Shown: positions 45,801 to 58,739, counted from the first letter of the stretch. The stretch is DNA of 64,000 nucleotides from Diospyros lotus (GCF_014633365.1 NC_068351.1:4016879-4080878), one strand, 5' to 3'. Program-made: numbers and translations. Notes: generated from the letters alone by a model not told the origin.

Positions 45801-48292
45801 AATGGCCGCTGACCCTCCAGCTACACCCCTCGATGTATATCTATATGCATGAAGTTCTATCTCTTCTCTCTCTTCATCAACAGAAATCAAAAACCAAAAT
45901 TAGTTGGCTAATACATAAAAGATATACAGACCTGTATTCTTACCTTCTTTCATCATGTTATCTTCTCCTCCTTAAATTAACACTAGGCAATACCAGTCCC
46001 ATCTCCCTCAGATTTGTGTATGTAAGTTGCATAGCTTCCAAAATTTTGAAGTATTTGCTCTCCAGTCATCAACGCAGTTTCCTCTCTTTTCATTAAATGT
46101 TACCATTAGCTGTACGTAGTTAGCATGTGTCTGTATATTCATTATCCTCGTCACCCGACATAACTTTTCTCTCTCCTCTTACAATCTCTCTCTGGCACTG
46201 GAGGCACCCTGAGTTTCTCCCACTACCTGCATACCTATATTCTTAATTTCGCACACATGTGCGAGGGTTGGGGGGGGGGGGGGGTTATGCCTTTCTGCAT
46301 CTAGTTTCTACCACCCCAAGGTAATGTATGAAAGGTCACTTGAGTTTTCCGGGGACAGGGTGTTAGGGGTAGACAATTTAACAAGAAGTCGTAGTAAAAG
46401 CTTGATAGAAGAATTCCAAAGCCAATACATCACAGTTTATATTGATTACAACCCACTTCAAACTTTCCTCTAAACTGAGAAATCAAACATATAAAATTCA
46501 TATTACACTCTCACATCTTTGTCTTCATCCAAGGCCATTTACATATTTAAAGAATGACTACACAAGTTGCCTATTAACTGGAGAAATCAACAGAAAATGC
46601 TGGGTCTCCTGCAAATTCCATTCATCTTCAAGGTTCTAGAACTGTCTGAGAACAATATTCACAAGAGCCATGAAGTTGAGAAGAAAATCCAGCCCGTTGA
46701 CATTGACGAGCATATGTGGTTCCACCAAGCACTCTAGACACAATAGCACATCAATTTCACCCAAAAATGCAGATTTCCAGAAATTTTGGCTAGCCTCTTT
46801 TTGCCTTCCATCATACACACCCTTATTCCCTTGAAATGAGCAACCATCGAGTATACGCCCTTATCAATCAAGTGAGCATTGAGCAATGAAATGATTCAGC
46901 CTTCAAGTGTCCATGAACACACACAAAAGATGCTCATGCATGCAATAGTGTAAGTGTAGTATCAATAATAACAATAGGGCTTAAAACAAAGATCTCTTAC
47001 CTTTATCAGTACCTCTACATAGTTGATTTTCTACGTGTTCTTCAATCAATAGGATGTGTTTTTCCCTTTCATTTTTTCTTCCACGCTGCCAGCTCTATTT
47101 CTTCTTTGCTGAACCCACAAACTTCTTTCCCCATTTCTTATAGGCATCCAATGTTCATGCCAAGTTAGATATTCCTTTCACTCATTTCTACTAACTACAC
47201 AGAAGCACAAGCCTTTAGAGAAACTAGGGTGTGAGCCCACCACCTACAAAGACTCTACCACTGATGTGAGAGCTCTCCTTCCACGGAGCTAGCCCTTTCG
47301 GTTGAGCACTTCTCAACACTCCATTTCGTCAAGGACATTTTGACTAAAAATGGCTTGGGCGTCACTGCTCAAACAGTTCAACTGCAACATTTGTCTTCCG
47401 GCTCATTTCTCAGCTCAGTATTTTTGTTCAGACATTAAATAGTTAAACCATGTAACCTTCCTACTTTTCAGTTTCGGTGTTGAATTCAAGAAGCATGTCC
47501 ACTTCACATAGACATAGACATAACCTCTAGTACTACCATCTAGATCAATTTAACTCCAACAATAAATGGAATAAAAAAAGGGGAAACAAAAAGATCTGAA
47601 CTTGAGGCAAGAAGGAAAGAAAAGGAAGCAAAGAGCTTTATTCTTTCACAGTTAAACGAAAAAGTAAAATAATTTTTTTCGTGAAATTTCCTGCTTCTGA
47701 AACAAATGCTAATTTCTTTTCAAACTCATCTTCTTCCTCCTTTCATGTTCTTTACAATCAAATCCACGCGAAGAAAAACAGCCACTGTTCCTTCTGTTCT
47801 GTTTCCCTCGAACATCTTCTAAACAAAAACAATGCGTACATCGAACGTGCACGTAAACAGAAACCGGTTGAATCAACATACCTGAAATGTGAGGCTAAAG
47901 GGATTCTTAAACCCCCTCTTCGGCAAGCGGCGCCGAAGAGGCGTCTGGCCGCCTTCGAATCCGAACTTCATAGTCCCTCTCGCCTTCTGACCCTTATGGC
48001 CTCTCCCAGCCGTCTTCCCCTTCCCGGACCCAATCCCACGGCCTTTCCTCGTCTTCTGCTTCCTCGCCCCCTTGTTGTCCCTCAGATCATTCAAACTCAG
48101 AAGGCTATAAGCCCTCGCACCCTGACCTTGAAACACTCCGTCGAAACTACGAATTCCATTAGGTCCTGGCACGAGCTGTAGAGAGAATCTTGCTGGTGGA
48201 GCTGAAGAAATGATCGATCTGGGTGTGCTATGGAATGAAGAACGGTTGAGGATGGAAGTTGCCATCAGTGAACATAGTTTCCTTCTCAACAT
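42831..48292 (-). CDS. RPL15m: Mitochondrial ribosomal protein uL15 (4 exons)
   Basis: Minus-strand coding exons: 48292-47882, 44015-43932, 43844-43755, 43097-42831; GT-AG introns in phase 0 throughout, total 283 residues, as for plant uL15m. The N-terminus is rich in Arg/Ser and lacks acidic residues up to about residue 45, as a mitochondrial presequence should. The uL15 core follows: [41 protein letters not shown], then [17 protein letters not shown]. The C-terminal part ([19 protein letters not shown]...[10 protein letters not shown]) is the conserved L15 end. The protein belongs to the large subunit of the mitochondrial ribosome. A second in-frame ATG (MATS, residue 10) is an alternative start. 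Intron 1 is 3.87 kb. Confidence 0.94.
44016..47881 (-). other. Very long intron 1 of uL15m
   Basis: 3.87 kb of mostly non-coding sequence. On the plus strand the part at about 45350-46250 is unusually pyrimidine-rich with TATA-like runs (tatataaacacac at 45380; tatatatatatg near 45752). This could be an antisense promoter or an inserted element, but I find no coding exons or recognisable microRNA. A G-tract of about 14 lies at 46270-46285. Confidence 0.45.
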
Positions 48293-49795
48293 TTTCGTCC
48301 GTGGAGACGGATAACATGCGTCTGTGGAAGATGATTCTTCAGTGTTGTTGAAGCATTACAGGCTCTGGGGCTTCTGCAATCTTTGGAAACCGAGGGTTTT
48401 GAGAAGAAGGATTCTAACTTTCTGGCCTCCTCCCAGTGGCCAACTGTGCTGACTAAAACATAAAAAATATATATTTAAAAAACGAATATGATAAAAAAAA
48501 TGAAAATAAATATATTATATTTTTAAAAAAAATTGAAAACGTAAGATAAAGGTACAAATAACAAAATATAATTTTTTTATAAATATAATTTTTAATATAT
48601 AAATTATAAAAAATAATTATTCAATATTAAATAAATTTAAGTTTCATAATATATTTAAAAATTTTCAAAAATAAATTGAATTTAAAAATAATTAAAATCT
48701 CGATGTTTTTAATATTTTTTAATATTATTACTAAATGATCTCAAAATATTTACAAATATTATAGAAACATTCTTTTTACATTCTTTTTATATTTTAAAAA
48801 TAAAGATACTGAAACAACACCCTCGATACGTTTCGATACATCATAGTTTCATAAACTTTGATTTCTGTTTAAAATGTAATATTATTTTTTATTCTTTGTC
48901 AAATTATTTAAAATTACATGATGTGTTAATCCAAATTTCAAAATTACCAATATTAATATTAATTTAAATCTCGTGATTAAGCAATTTGGGTTATAATAAT
49001 GTATGTGAAGTCAATTTCCGTTAAAAAAACTATTGAATTTTAACAAAAATCAAAGTTGTGAGAGTACAAGTAACTAATTTATTAAGAAATACAAAGTTTA
49101 AGAACTAATATTGAGGTCCATTTTTATTCTAAATACCTTCCGAATGATCTTGACTTTTATATAAATTTAATTTATTTTTTCAGAGTAAATTCACAAGCAA
49201 AATCAAATAGAAATAATATTAGAAAAAAAAAAGGACCACTAGATCATCATTTTTAGATGAATATTAATGAGAAACGACATTTTGACTCTTATTTATTGAG
49301 TAAATATTTTGTTCGTTAGTCACAATTTATTTTTTGAAGTTCTCAAAGAATTGATAAAATTTGTATTCTTATATTGTGACGACATTAAATTATAAATAAG
49401 ATAGAAATATTTTTTGGTATATAATTGTACAAAAAATGTAGACATTCATGCAAAAAATCAAACAATTCTTAGGGATATAAATGGAAATTAAAAAAAATAA
49501 AAATAAGTGGTTATTATCTTTTTTAAGTATTATTTAAGTGAGTAACTGAATATCGAGATCATAAAATATTGACATCCATGACAAGAGACTTATAATATTT
49601 AAAAAGATGTGAAAAATATAGATTATGCCTTCAAAATTGAAAGTGCGCTCTCTCTACAGACTTCATATGGCATAATTTATATATTTATTATGTTACGAGA
49701 AATTAATCATTATATACTGGTAGTTTAGATATTAATATTTTATCGTTTTATTTGTATATTCAAGATATGCCTTATCAAAAGTTGTAGATATTATG
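48293..49795. other. AT-rich spacer, no gene seen
   Basis: After about 150 bases of likely promoter/leader for uL15m the sequence is strongly AT-rich with no coding signal. Confidence 0.5.
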
Positions 49796-50158
49796 GTAGT
49801 ATTTGTTAAAATAAGTAAGATAAGATTATATTAATATAAAATTATAATATTTTTCGAATCAAGATATAGAATAATTAATATAAGATTATGAAGTATTCTA
49901 AGATTTTTATTAAATTATTTATTAAATATATCGAATGACATATGTGTTATTTTTCTTTATCCATAAGATTTAATATATGCTTATATAGAGATAAAAGAGT
50001 AAGCATATCTAAAAAATGTTATATGAGAAGTTACGTGACTTATTTTTTAATGATTATCAGATAAAGTTAACAAATACAATGAAAATGACAGAAGTCTTTG
50101 ATGCTTTTCATATATTATTTTTTTATTTATATTTTTGTTAACAAACACTAACTTTATA
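49796..50158 (-). mobile_element. MITE (family A), reverse copy
   Basis: The reverse complement runs parallel to 30055-30421 over its whole length. Shared landmarks are 'ttttcattgtatttgttaa', 'aagtcacgt', 'taaaaatctt.gaatacttca', 'aattcg/tcgaaaa' near the right end, and the 'aacaaat.ctac' terminus. The copies are well diverged, so insertion was not recent. No coding capacity. Confidence 0.65.
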
Positions 50159-50167
50159 GTTGTAAAT

Positions 50168-50480
50168 GGATTAAATTACCAAAACAGTCACTAAATTTAG
50201 GGTGAGGTTACAAAAAAAAAAAGTGATTGTCATTTAATTTGTTTTAAATCAATATTTTGATTTTGTTATATTTTCAATCATTCATATTAAATATGGTTAA
50301 ATTTCACTAAAAATATTTTGCCATCTCAACATTCTATTAGTGAAACGTAATAGCAATTAGAATGAACAACTGAAAATATAATAAAATTGAAATATCGTGA
50401 TTGATTTGTAACAAATTAAAAATCAATGATCTTTTTGTACTTTGTCCCTAAGTTTAGCGACCATTTTTGGCAATTTATCC
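50168..50480. mobile_element. MITE (family B) with terminal inverted repeats
   Basis: The left end 'ggattaaattaccaaaacag' is the near reverse complement of the right end 'ccatttttggcaatttatcc'. The arms continue inward through a 'tacaaaaa...', 'aatttgtt...aaatca' and 'attttgttatattttcaatc' match of about 110 bp. Ends of the type GGATAAATTACCAAAA are common in plant MITEs. A second, partial right arm follows at about 50560-50680. Confidence 0.65.
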
Positions 50481-50559
50481 TCTGATGATTGGGCTTCTAA
50501 TAGAAAAATATTATATCACGATAGCATTTTATGAGCAAATTCAATTGGAGTCAGTATAA

Positions 50560-50680
50560 GTGATTGAAAATATAATAAAATTAAAATATAATGATCCATT
50601 TGTAACAAATTAAAAGTTAGTTACCTTTTTTATACCATACCCCTAAGTTGAAAGATCATTTTGATAATTTATCTTTTAAA
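50560..50680. mobile_element. Partial second copy of MITE family B (right arm)
   Basis: 'gattgaaaatataataaaatt' through 'gatcattttgataatttatc' repeats the right arm of the preceding element (about 50370-50480) with moderate divergence. No left arm is visible. Confidence 0.55.
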
Positions 50681-50714
50681 ATAAAATATGAGTAATTGTT
50701 ATACGTATTTTTCG

Positions 50715-51360
50715 TATCATTCCTTATAGACTAGACTCAGTCTAATGAGTTGGCTCAATCGCCTGGAGCCTAGAAGGTCCAGGCGGCATCATCAAAGAAA
50801 GCCCATACACCATCAAAATTTGAAGCTCATAAATCGAGCTCCTTGCGAGCTTCCGGTGAAGCTCCTAACGAGCTTTCAACGATCAACTAACGAGCTCCTA
50901 GTAAAACCTTCAGTTCGCAAGACCATCCAGATCGATGGCTTAAAACTTTCAGCTCGCATAAATGGCAAAACTGCTGAGAAGTCCGAGGTAAGGTCTATTT
51001 ATTTTATCTACAACAGCCCAGGCTCCTCGTAATGAGGATCCCACTCCAGATTTTGTACAGATGATAAGGACTATTTGTCCCCCGTTATATCATATTTATA
51101 TTTCTATATGTTATCCAAATTATAAAGGCCCCTTATTATAAATAAGAGTCAGAGATACCATAAGGGGGCAAGAAGAATAATCAGACACCTCTATTTTAAA
51201 AGAATAATCAAAGTATGGTCGTGGAGTAGGCATCGTTTTGGTCGAATCACGTGAAAATTGCTTGTGTTTTACTCGCATTTGGGATCTTTGTTTGCTTTTT
51301 CTTGACATTTCGGACTCACTTACTGCGACCCAAAACAAATCACGATCGATCGTCGACAGT
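50715..51360 (+). mobile_element. Solo-LTR-like segment (gypsy type)
   Basis: GC-richer than its surroundings. It contains tataaata at 51137-51144, then a leader-like region and 'cggactcacttactgcgac' near 51311-51330, in the layout of a gypsy LTR promoter and R region. Several near-repeats of 'cgagctcctagygagc' occur at about 50838-50910. No internal coding domain or matched second LTR is present. Ends are estimates. Confidence 0.4.
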
Positions 51361-52740
51361 AATAATATGAAATAATATGCATCTAATCAATTATTGTCTC
51401 TACTTTTCTGCCTTTAAATCTAGACGGGTGGTCACCAAATTCTATTTGCCACATGATATCCAAAATAAAGACTTTTAATTTATAGTGCAACTTAACTCCA
51501 ATTATCTTGCCACCTTAAAAACTTGCATTATATGATAATATTTTTTTTAATTGTATAATGTGATGATTAGATTAGAACCACAAATGGCAGTCGTATAATT
51601 CTTAATTAAAAATAAAAAAATATTATTTATATTTTATGAATTATACCTTAAACTAGTTAAAATAATAAAAACATCTTTTATCTAAGATGATGAGACAACG
51701 TAAGGTGGTGAAACGAATAACTAAAATACTGCTCACCCAAAACAGTGACACGATGCGAGATATATTTTAGTCATTTGTACGCGTGTATCTAGTTCAAGGT
51801 ATAAATTACAAAATACAAGTAGCATGATCCTTAAAAATACAAGTAGTGTGATCCCTAAAAATATTAAGATTTAAATTAAAAAATTAATTTAATAAATAAT
51901 GCCAATTTATTTCACTTCTTATTTTGGTTCTTTAATTCGGATAATTATTTTTTGTCTAAATAATTATGAAATCAGAGCTGTTACTTGAATACCAATTTGG
52001 AAAATGTTTGACGAAACCAAACGGAAAACCCAAACCCCAATCCGAATCCGATTAACTGGAAAGTGAAATTAACGCGCCATGAGCGCGTGGCCGGATTCTC
52101 CACCTTCGTCCCTTCTCATTTTCAGCGTGTTTCGAGTGAAACGGTCCAACTTCCCAATTCGCGGGACCATGCAAATCATCGCTTATATTCTTTTTATATA
52201 TTTTAAATAAATATAAATATATTTTAATTAAATAAATAAAAACATAAATATAATTATTAAAATACTTTTATTATTATCATTCATAGACATTAAATACAAA
52301 TCAATAATAAGTTGAATAAAAATATTCTAAAAAAAACCTGAAAATAGGACGGCAAAGCTGGCTTTTGCTTCACGCTATGAGTTGAATGGCAATTTCCAAA
52401 AATACCCCTATTAAAACATTTTATTTGTTTGCTTTTAATTTCAATGAAAAAAATTTACTAAATTTTGCGCAAAGCAGTGGGCCCTCAGTTTCATTCTCAA
52501 TTTAATTAAAAAATTATTTTCTATTTATGCGATATTTACTCATTTAATTGATTTGTTTCTCATTAATTACTCATTTAATATTAGTAATCTCTCTCCCATG
52601 ACGGGAAATTATATATTTATAAATTTAAATTTACCACTAACACGTGTCAATAAACTATTAGCTTGAGGTCTCCAGAGACTTGATGTTTGCGAGACACAGA
52701 ATAAATTTTCCATCAATGGAGGCAAAATCGTAAAATCCCG
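51361..52740. other. AT-rich spacer upstream of the PABP gene
   Basis: No gene or RNA recognised. The part near 52020-52170 is less AT-rich and lies within promoter distance of PABP, but no element can be named. Confidence 0.45.
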
Positions 52741-52960
52741 GCCCTCTCCCTCCCTCCCTCTCTCTCTCTCTCTCTAAAATTTATCTGTGTATTTACTACC
52801 AGAATCAACACCAAAACGAAACGCCACTTACCCACTTCGCTTCTCTGATTTCTCTCTGTCTCTCTCTTCTCTCTGAGAGTTTGAGATTTTCCGTTTTTTT
52901 TTTTTTTTTGTGTAAGGCGGTGCAGGGTTGCGGTGGTGGTGGTGCCGTGGTGGTGGCGCA
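52741..52960 (+). promoter_or_regulatory. CT-rich 5' leader of the PABP gene
   Basis: A (CT)n/(CCCT)n tract at about 52741-52776 and another at about 52853-52875 are followed by a T-run and a GGT-rich stretch just before the ATG at 52961. Pyrimidine-rich leaders are common in highly expressed plant translation genes. No A-rich autoregulatory tract of the animal PABP type is visible. Confidence 0.45.
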
Positions 52961-55900
52961 ATGGCGGCTCCTTCGGCGCTCCCGGGGGCGTCGGCGTCGC
53001 TGTACGTCGGCGACCTCCGTCATGATGTCACGGACGGACAGCTCTTCAACCACTTCTCGGAGTTCAAGAGCCTCACCTCCGTCCGCGTCTGCCGTGACTT
53101 GGCCTCCGGCCGCTCCCTCTGTTACGGTTACGTCAACTTCATCTCTCCTCACGACGGTAATAAACCCTGCCTCTTCTCATTGCTTTTCTCGATCGGCTTC
53201 TTCATTTTGATACGCATTTTTCTGTTGATTTTCCTTCATGTGTTTGCAGTCCGTAGTAAGTGTGTATATGTGCATGTGCATACGGTGTGCACTTCTCATC
53301 GATGTATGTGATTTAATTTCAATCTAAAACTGATTGAAGATTTTGATGTTTTGTTTATTCATGCTTGGAGCTCTGTTGTTTTTCTACCCTTTAACTGTTG
53401 TTCTAGTTGTAACAAATGAATGAAACTGATACTCACATATATGTATCGGATGGTTAATTGTGTGAGTGTATCTTTTGTGCCTCTGATCGTTATTAAAAAT
53501 AGAACGCGAAATCTTCGATCTTCTGTTTTTTAGGATTTTTGGCGAGTTCTTTCTGTCTTTCTGATAAGTGTGAGAATGAGTGTTTTATGATTGTTATGGA
53601 TTTTCTTTGTATTATCTTATTTGTTTGTGTGGGCTCTTTGATGTTAATTGTATTTGTTTGTGGATTAAAATTTCGATTTGTTTTTTGACACCTATGCTTC
53701 TATAAATTTTGATTGAATAGCTGTTCGTGCTATTGAGGTGAAGAATCACACCATGTTGAATGGGAAAGCGATAAGGGTCACGTGGTCTCATCGTGATCCT
53801 GGTGCAAGGAAAAGTGGAATTGGGAATGTATTTGTCAAGGTATTCATGTTTTTGGATCGAATAAAGGATCACACTACTTTTGATTTTTTTTTTCTTAGGT
53901 TGCTTTATTTCCCTCTATCCCACTTCTTGCTTTTAATTGTAATTTATGGCTTACAAATGTAGATTGTTCTTTTTTTTTGGCAGAACTTGAGTGACTCAAT
54001 TAATAATGCAAAACTTCAAGAGATGTTTCAAAAATTTGGGAATATATTGTCTTGCAAAGTTGTCGTGTCTGATGATGGGAGGAGCAAAGGATACGGTTTC
54101 GTCCAGTTTGAATCTGAGGAGTCTGCAAATGCTGCTATTGACAAGCTTAATGGATTCCATATTGGAGGCAAGCAAATGTATGAAACTCCTTTATGTATTC
54201 CATTTCTCATCTAGAATACTTAGTTGAAGCATTCATCCGTTCTCTAAGAGTATCCATTGAATTTCTCATTCCTTCTTGGTCCCTGTTATTTATTTCTACC
54301 TAACAATGTATGATGCAGGTATGTCAACAAGTTTGTAAGAAGGAGTGATCGGATTTTACCTGATGCTAAATATACTAATCTGTACATAAAGAATTTGGAT
54401 ACAAATGTCACAGAAGACTTTCTTAAGAAGAAGTTCTCTGAGTTTGGGAAAATTCTTAGCTTAGTTATCTCAAAGGATGACCATGGGGAGTCCAAAGGTT
54501 TTGGATTTGTGAACTTCGATAACCCAGATGATGCCAGGAGGGCAATGGAAGCTATGAATGGATTGCAACTTGGTAGGTTATGTTGTCTTAATAAAACATG
54601 TGGCTGAGAAGGTTGCAATTGCTCAGCTTTGTGTGACATGTTCTTTGACCAGGATCAAAGATTCTGTATGTGGCTCGAGCACAGAAGAGGGCAGAACGCG
54701 AGCAGATTCTGCGCAATCAATTTGAGGAGAAACGCAAGGAGAAAATCATGAAATACCAGGTATCTTTGATGCTTATTATTTCCTAGCTGTTATTTAGTCC
54801 ATTGTATATATATTTCCATTGCACTTCTAAGTTCACTTTTCAAATGTAGGATTCAAATGTTTATGTCAAGAATGTTGATGATGGTGTCACTGATGATGAG
54901 CTGCGAGGACACTTTGCCCAGTGTGGCACGATCATCTCTGCAAAATTAATGCGAGATGAAAAAGGAATTAGTAAAGGATTTGGGTTTGTGTGCTTCTCTA
55001 AGCCTGAAGAGGCCAATAAAGCTGTTGCTACTCTTCATGGTGAGTTTGTAAGTTTTATATATGTGAATTAAATTTCATTTAATCAGGACGTATGAGCATA
55101 TAATCCACTATTTGCTAAGTTTGGATGATATATTTTGATCATAAAGAATCTAGTATCCTAATACTTACTATTCCTTTTTCCATGATATTGCTTATAAGTG
55201 CTAATAGATCACATTGATTTGTGTTGCTGTGTAATTTATATTCTTACCATTATTTTTCATCTAATACTTCCAATTCTACTTGACTAGATTACTGCAAATC
55301 TTGATATAAGCTAAGAGATGAATTCTCTGTCATTTCATTTTATTAAGTCAATCCAGAGACTAGAATGCATTGAATGGTTCCAAAACGGGACACAAAATTC
55401 ATACATGTTGTCTGTTTGGAGGGCAAGATGTAATAATACCACTGGAGGTATAATGAAGAGGGCTATGTGGCCTTTGACACATTCATGAATGGCCGTGAGA
55501 GGCTTGAATTTCTGAGCTTCATTAGATGTTTGCATGACGACTTTGTTATTCTTGTCTAGGACTGAATATTCATACCTCCAATTTATAGGAAGTTGGGGCT
55601 TTGATGTCAAGTTCAACCATGGATACTGATTTAGGAAACAAAGGGACAGATGAATTGCCGTCTTTGGCCCGATTAACTGTAGAGAAGCACTGCAAAGCTG
55701 GTTTTATAACTGTAGGTAAACCCAACATTTTGTGCCATACAACAAAGCTGGCTGTATTGTTGTTTCAAGAGATAAAATAATAAGAAATTAAGCTATTGGT
55801 ACCTCATAAACTTTGTCTATTACATATGCAGTGATAAGGTAATGGGTTAGAATCAGAAGAGAATGAAGAAAGGATAATGCATCAAGTTGTTGACTTGACT

Positions 55901-58739
55901 TACGCTAGATGAATTTTCTGAAAGAATCTTAGTATATGATAAATGTTACTCTATTATATGATTTAGCTGGGGGCTTTATCCATTAAGCATTATGTGCTTA
56001 GTAGTAATTTTATCATTCAGGATTGATTCTCGTTCAAATCAGGTTCTTGTGCTAGAGGCTCTTCCATTAAATGGTGACCTACTAGATTGGCTGTTCTGCT
56101 ATCTGATATTACCCTTTTCATTCATAGTCTGCAGGATGCTGTCACATTCCTAAGGGTAGGATAGTCCATACAAAAAAAAAAAAATTGTAAGCTGTCAAGG
56201 GTTGTACCAAGGCAGTTACCAGCTAGGCTTTCCCTGGGGTACCTTCTAGAGGATGCCCCTGACTATAAATATGTAATTAGGCCTTTGCCCAAATTATAAT
56301 GAATGAAAGATTCTGATTCTCTCTCTCTCTCTCCAATTCTGTTATTCTCTCTTTCTCTCTCTCTCTCTCTTGAATTCCCATAGAATTCTCTCAACAGAAT
56401 TCTAAATTACCCCTTGTCAGCTCTAAGGCACTGACATATGCTTATCCAAGAGTAAAAAGAGAGGGAAACGAAGGCAAAAATTTATGTCAGTGAAGCATCA
56501 TGTCATGATAGTTGCTACTTAGATATGAGAGTTAGCTGTGTACTATTACCAAACATTACTTCAGAAACTTCTATAATGGGCCTCACTTGCGTACTTCTTG
56601 TCGTTAAAGATTTGTAAGAAACAAAGTCTCTTCTTATCCAGAAGAAAAAATGAAAATATGATGAGAAATTTGAAGTATTAAATTTTAATTTCTTTTATTA
56701 GGATTTAGGTTTTTTTCATCATAATGTCCTTCCATATAGGGTGGAACTTAGAAGTAGTTACCAAATACATGTCATCCATGTTCCACTTGCAGTTATCTAA
56801 TCTGCGGCCTTTACAGGATTCATGTTCCATGGAAAGCCACTATATGTGGCTATAGCTCAAAGAAAAGAGGAGAGGCTAGCCCAATTACAGATTCAGTATG
56901 CTCAGCATATGGCAGGACTAATGGGATCTTCAACTGTTATTCCTGGGTTATATCCTTCTCTTTACTATACAGCTCCTCCTGGTGTTGTTGCGCAAGTACC
57001 TCCACAATTGGGGTTGATATATCATCCTGTGCCAGGATGGAGAGCTAATGGCTTTGGATCTTCAATTGGACCAGTTTTTCATCCATCACGACGTCCAATG
57101 GTCAGCACCCAGTATCAATACTTTATTTACTAAATATGGCTGGTTGATTTAGGTAAAATAAAATATGCCAAACATGTTTTGTTTGTCATACTCCAATTTT
57201 CTTTTCAGATTTCTAATACTCCAAGGCAACAGAGACAAAACAGAGGAAGAATGAATGGTCAACGAACGCAGGGTGGTGGTCGTTTTTATTATGTTTCTCA
57301 TGTGCAACAGTCCTCAGAGTCGGTGAATACATCAAATGATTCAAGCAATCAACAGGTCTGATTTTTCTTATTTGTCAAATTGTTTCTTACTGAGCATCTT
57401 ATGATACATAACTTTGGTTTGGTTTGGGGTAATAGATTTCTGTGGACACTTTGTTTTTCTAAAGAACACTGGCATGTTATGGTTAAGTTGAAATAATTGT
57501 GTGAACATCTTTCTGGACAAGTTTGATCCTTTAGAATTTCTAATTGATATTCTTGTGTAGAACCTAATTATACAAGGGATGTGCTGAAATAAGTAAAAAT
57601 CGAATCCTTCAACTTGGCAGCTGCCTGGATAAAAATCTAATCCTCCCTTCCTTTCACTCTGCAGATAAATTGCTTTATGCAGCTAACAGCTGCATATATA
57701 TGGCGGATATTAAAAAATTATAACAAAAAGTTAAAAAATGCTGAGCAAGAATACTTGCAACAAAATTGCTGCATTTATGCAGCATATTAAAACAATTTAA
57801 AAAAAAAACAGAAAAAAGGATTGCCCATCCTACTCATTTCCACTGTCATCCCACTACTCTCCTACCATAGGTTGATATGAAGTTTTCCTCTTTCATATTC
57901 CTGTAAGTGGGTAGGTGTAGTGTGCAAAAGCATTCCACCATTGTGCTACAAACTTCTAACATCTATATCTAATGTCTTTTGCAGACTGGGATGGCTAGGT
58001 ATGTGTCAAATGGACTTGCACGGGAGATGACTAAAGGATCTGAAGTCTCATCTGTTGTTCCCATTTCTGGTGGAGCTGGGTATGAGGGCTCAGAGATGTT
58101 GAGCAGCAGACTTGCTGCAGCTCCCCCTGAGCACCAAAAGCAGATTCTTGGAGAGTGGCTTTACCCTCTAATGGAGAAATACAAGGTAATATTGATCTAG
58201 TTATTTGGTGAGCATTTCCACTTGCAATGATTACTACATTAAGTGCTTTACTTAATCAATGTGAAACTCGTATAAAATATAATGTCAAGTTTTTGCTTCA
58301 ATCCTTCAGTTCACCATCTATCTCCAACCTTGATGTGAAGGTATCATCTAAAAGCATCAAGTACTGCAGCATTATCTCAAGGAAATGCCAGGGTCTAATT
58401 GAAAAGAATTTTGCAGAATGTTTACATTTTAAACTTTGCCATATTATTTTCCTAAGCACTACTATGGGCTGGAAGTGATTAATGTAGTATCGCAACGGTT
58501 AAAACCCTTTGATCTGAACAAAGTTTGCATGTCTATTGCAGCCTGATCTTGCTGCAAAGGTAACAGGGATGCTTTTGGAGATGGACAACTCAGAACTGCT
58601 TCTCTTATTGGAGTCGCCAGACTTGCTGGCTGCCAAGGTAGAAGAGGCCGTGCAGGCACTGAATCTCTCGAGGACAACGGTATCCGGCCAAGACTCGCTT
58701 CAGCCTAGTTACCTCTCTGCTGAAGTTGCAGTTAGCTGA
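52961..58739 (+). CDS. PAB: Poly(A)-binding protein with four RRMs and MLLE (10 exons)
   Basis: Coding exons: 52961-53156, 53721-53839, 53984-54177, 54319-54572, 54653-54759, 54850-55039, 56817-57100, 57209-57355, 57985-58185, 58542-58739; phases close to 629 residues, the usual PABP length. RRM1 about 13-90 (SLYVGDL ... SLCYGYVNF), RRM2 about 101-178 (NVFVKNL ... SKGYGFVQF), RRM3 about 190-268 (NLYIKNL ... SKGFGFVNF), RRM4 about 293-371 (NVYVKNV ... SKGFGFVCF). A Pro/Gln/Gly-rich linker follows, then the MLLE domain from about 545 ([28 protein letters not shown]). It binds mRNA poly(A) tails and links them to eIF4G and PAM2 proteins in translation and decay. The linker is short and resembles the PAB4/6/7 type rather than PAB2/8; that sub-class is tentative. 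Confidence 0.96.
55040..56816 (+). other. Long intron 6 of PABP with inserted sequence
   Basis: 1.78 kb, against 80-650 bp for the other introns. Within it, about 56160-56420 looks like a retrotransposon LTR fragment: tataaata at 56264, then 'aatgaatgaaag' and two (CT)n runs. A minus-strand open frame at 55335-55616 has no recognised domain. Confidence 0.5.

Noticed and set aside
45359..46096. Possible small gene or microRNA precursor inside uL15m intron 1
   Set aside because: I looked for mature sequences of well-known plant microRNA families and for a matching hairpin arm and found none; the frames are low-complexity and unsupported.
46636..46818. Minus-strand frame of 60 codons within the uL15m intron
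   Set aside because: Short, no conserved motif, and not needed to join the flanking uL15m exons.
55335..55616. Minus-strand frame of 93 codons in PABP intron 6
   Set aside because: No family recognised and no continuation in neighbouring sequence; it may be an old insertion but cannot be called a gene.
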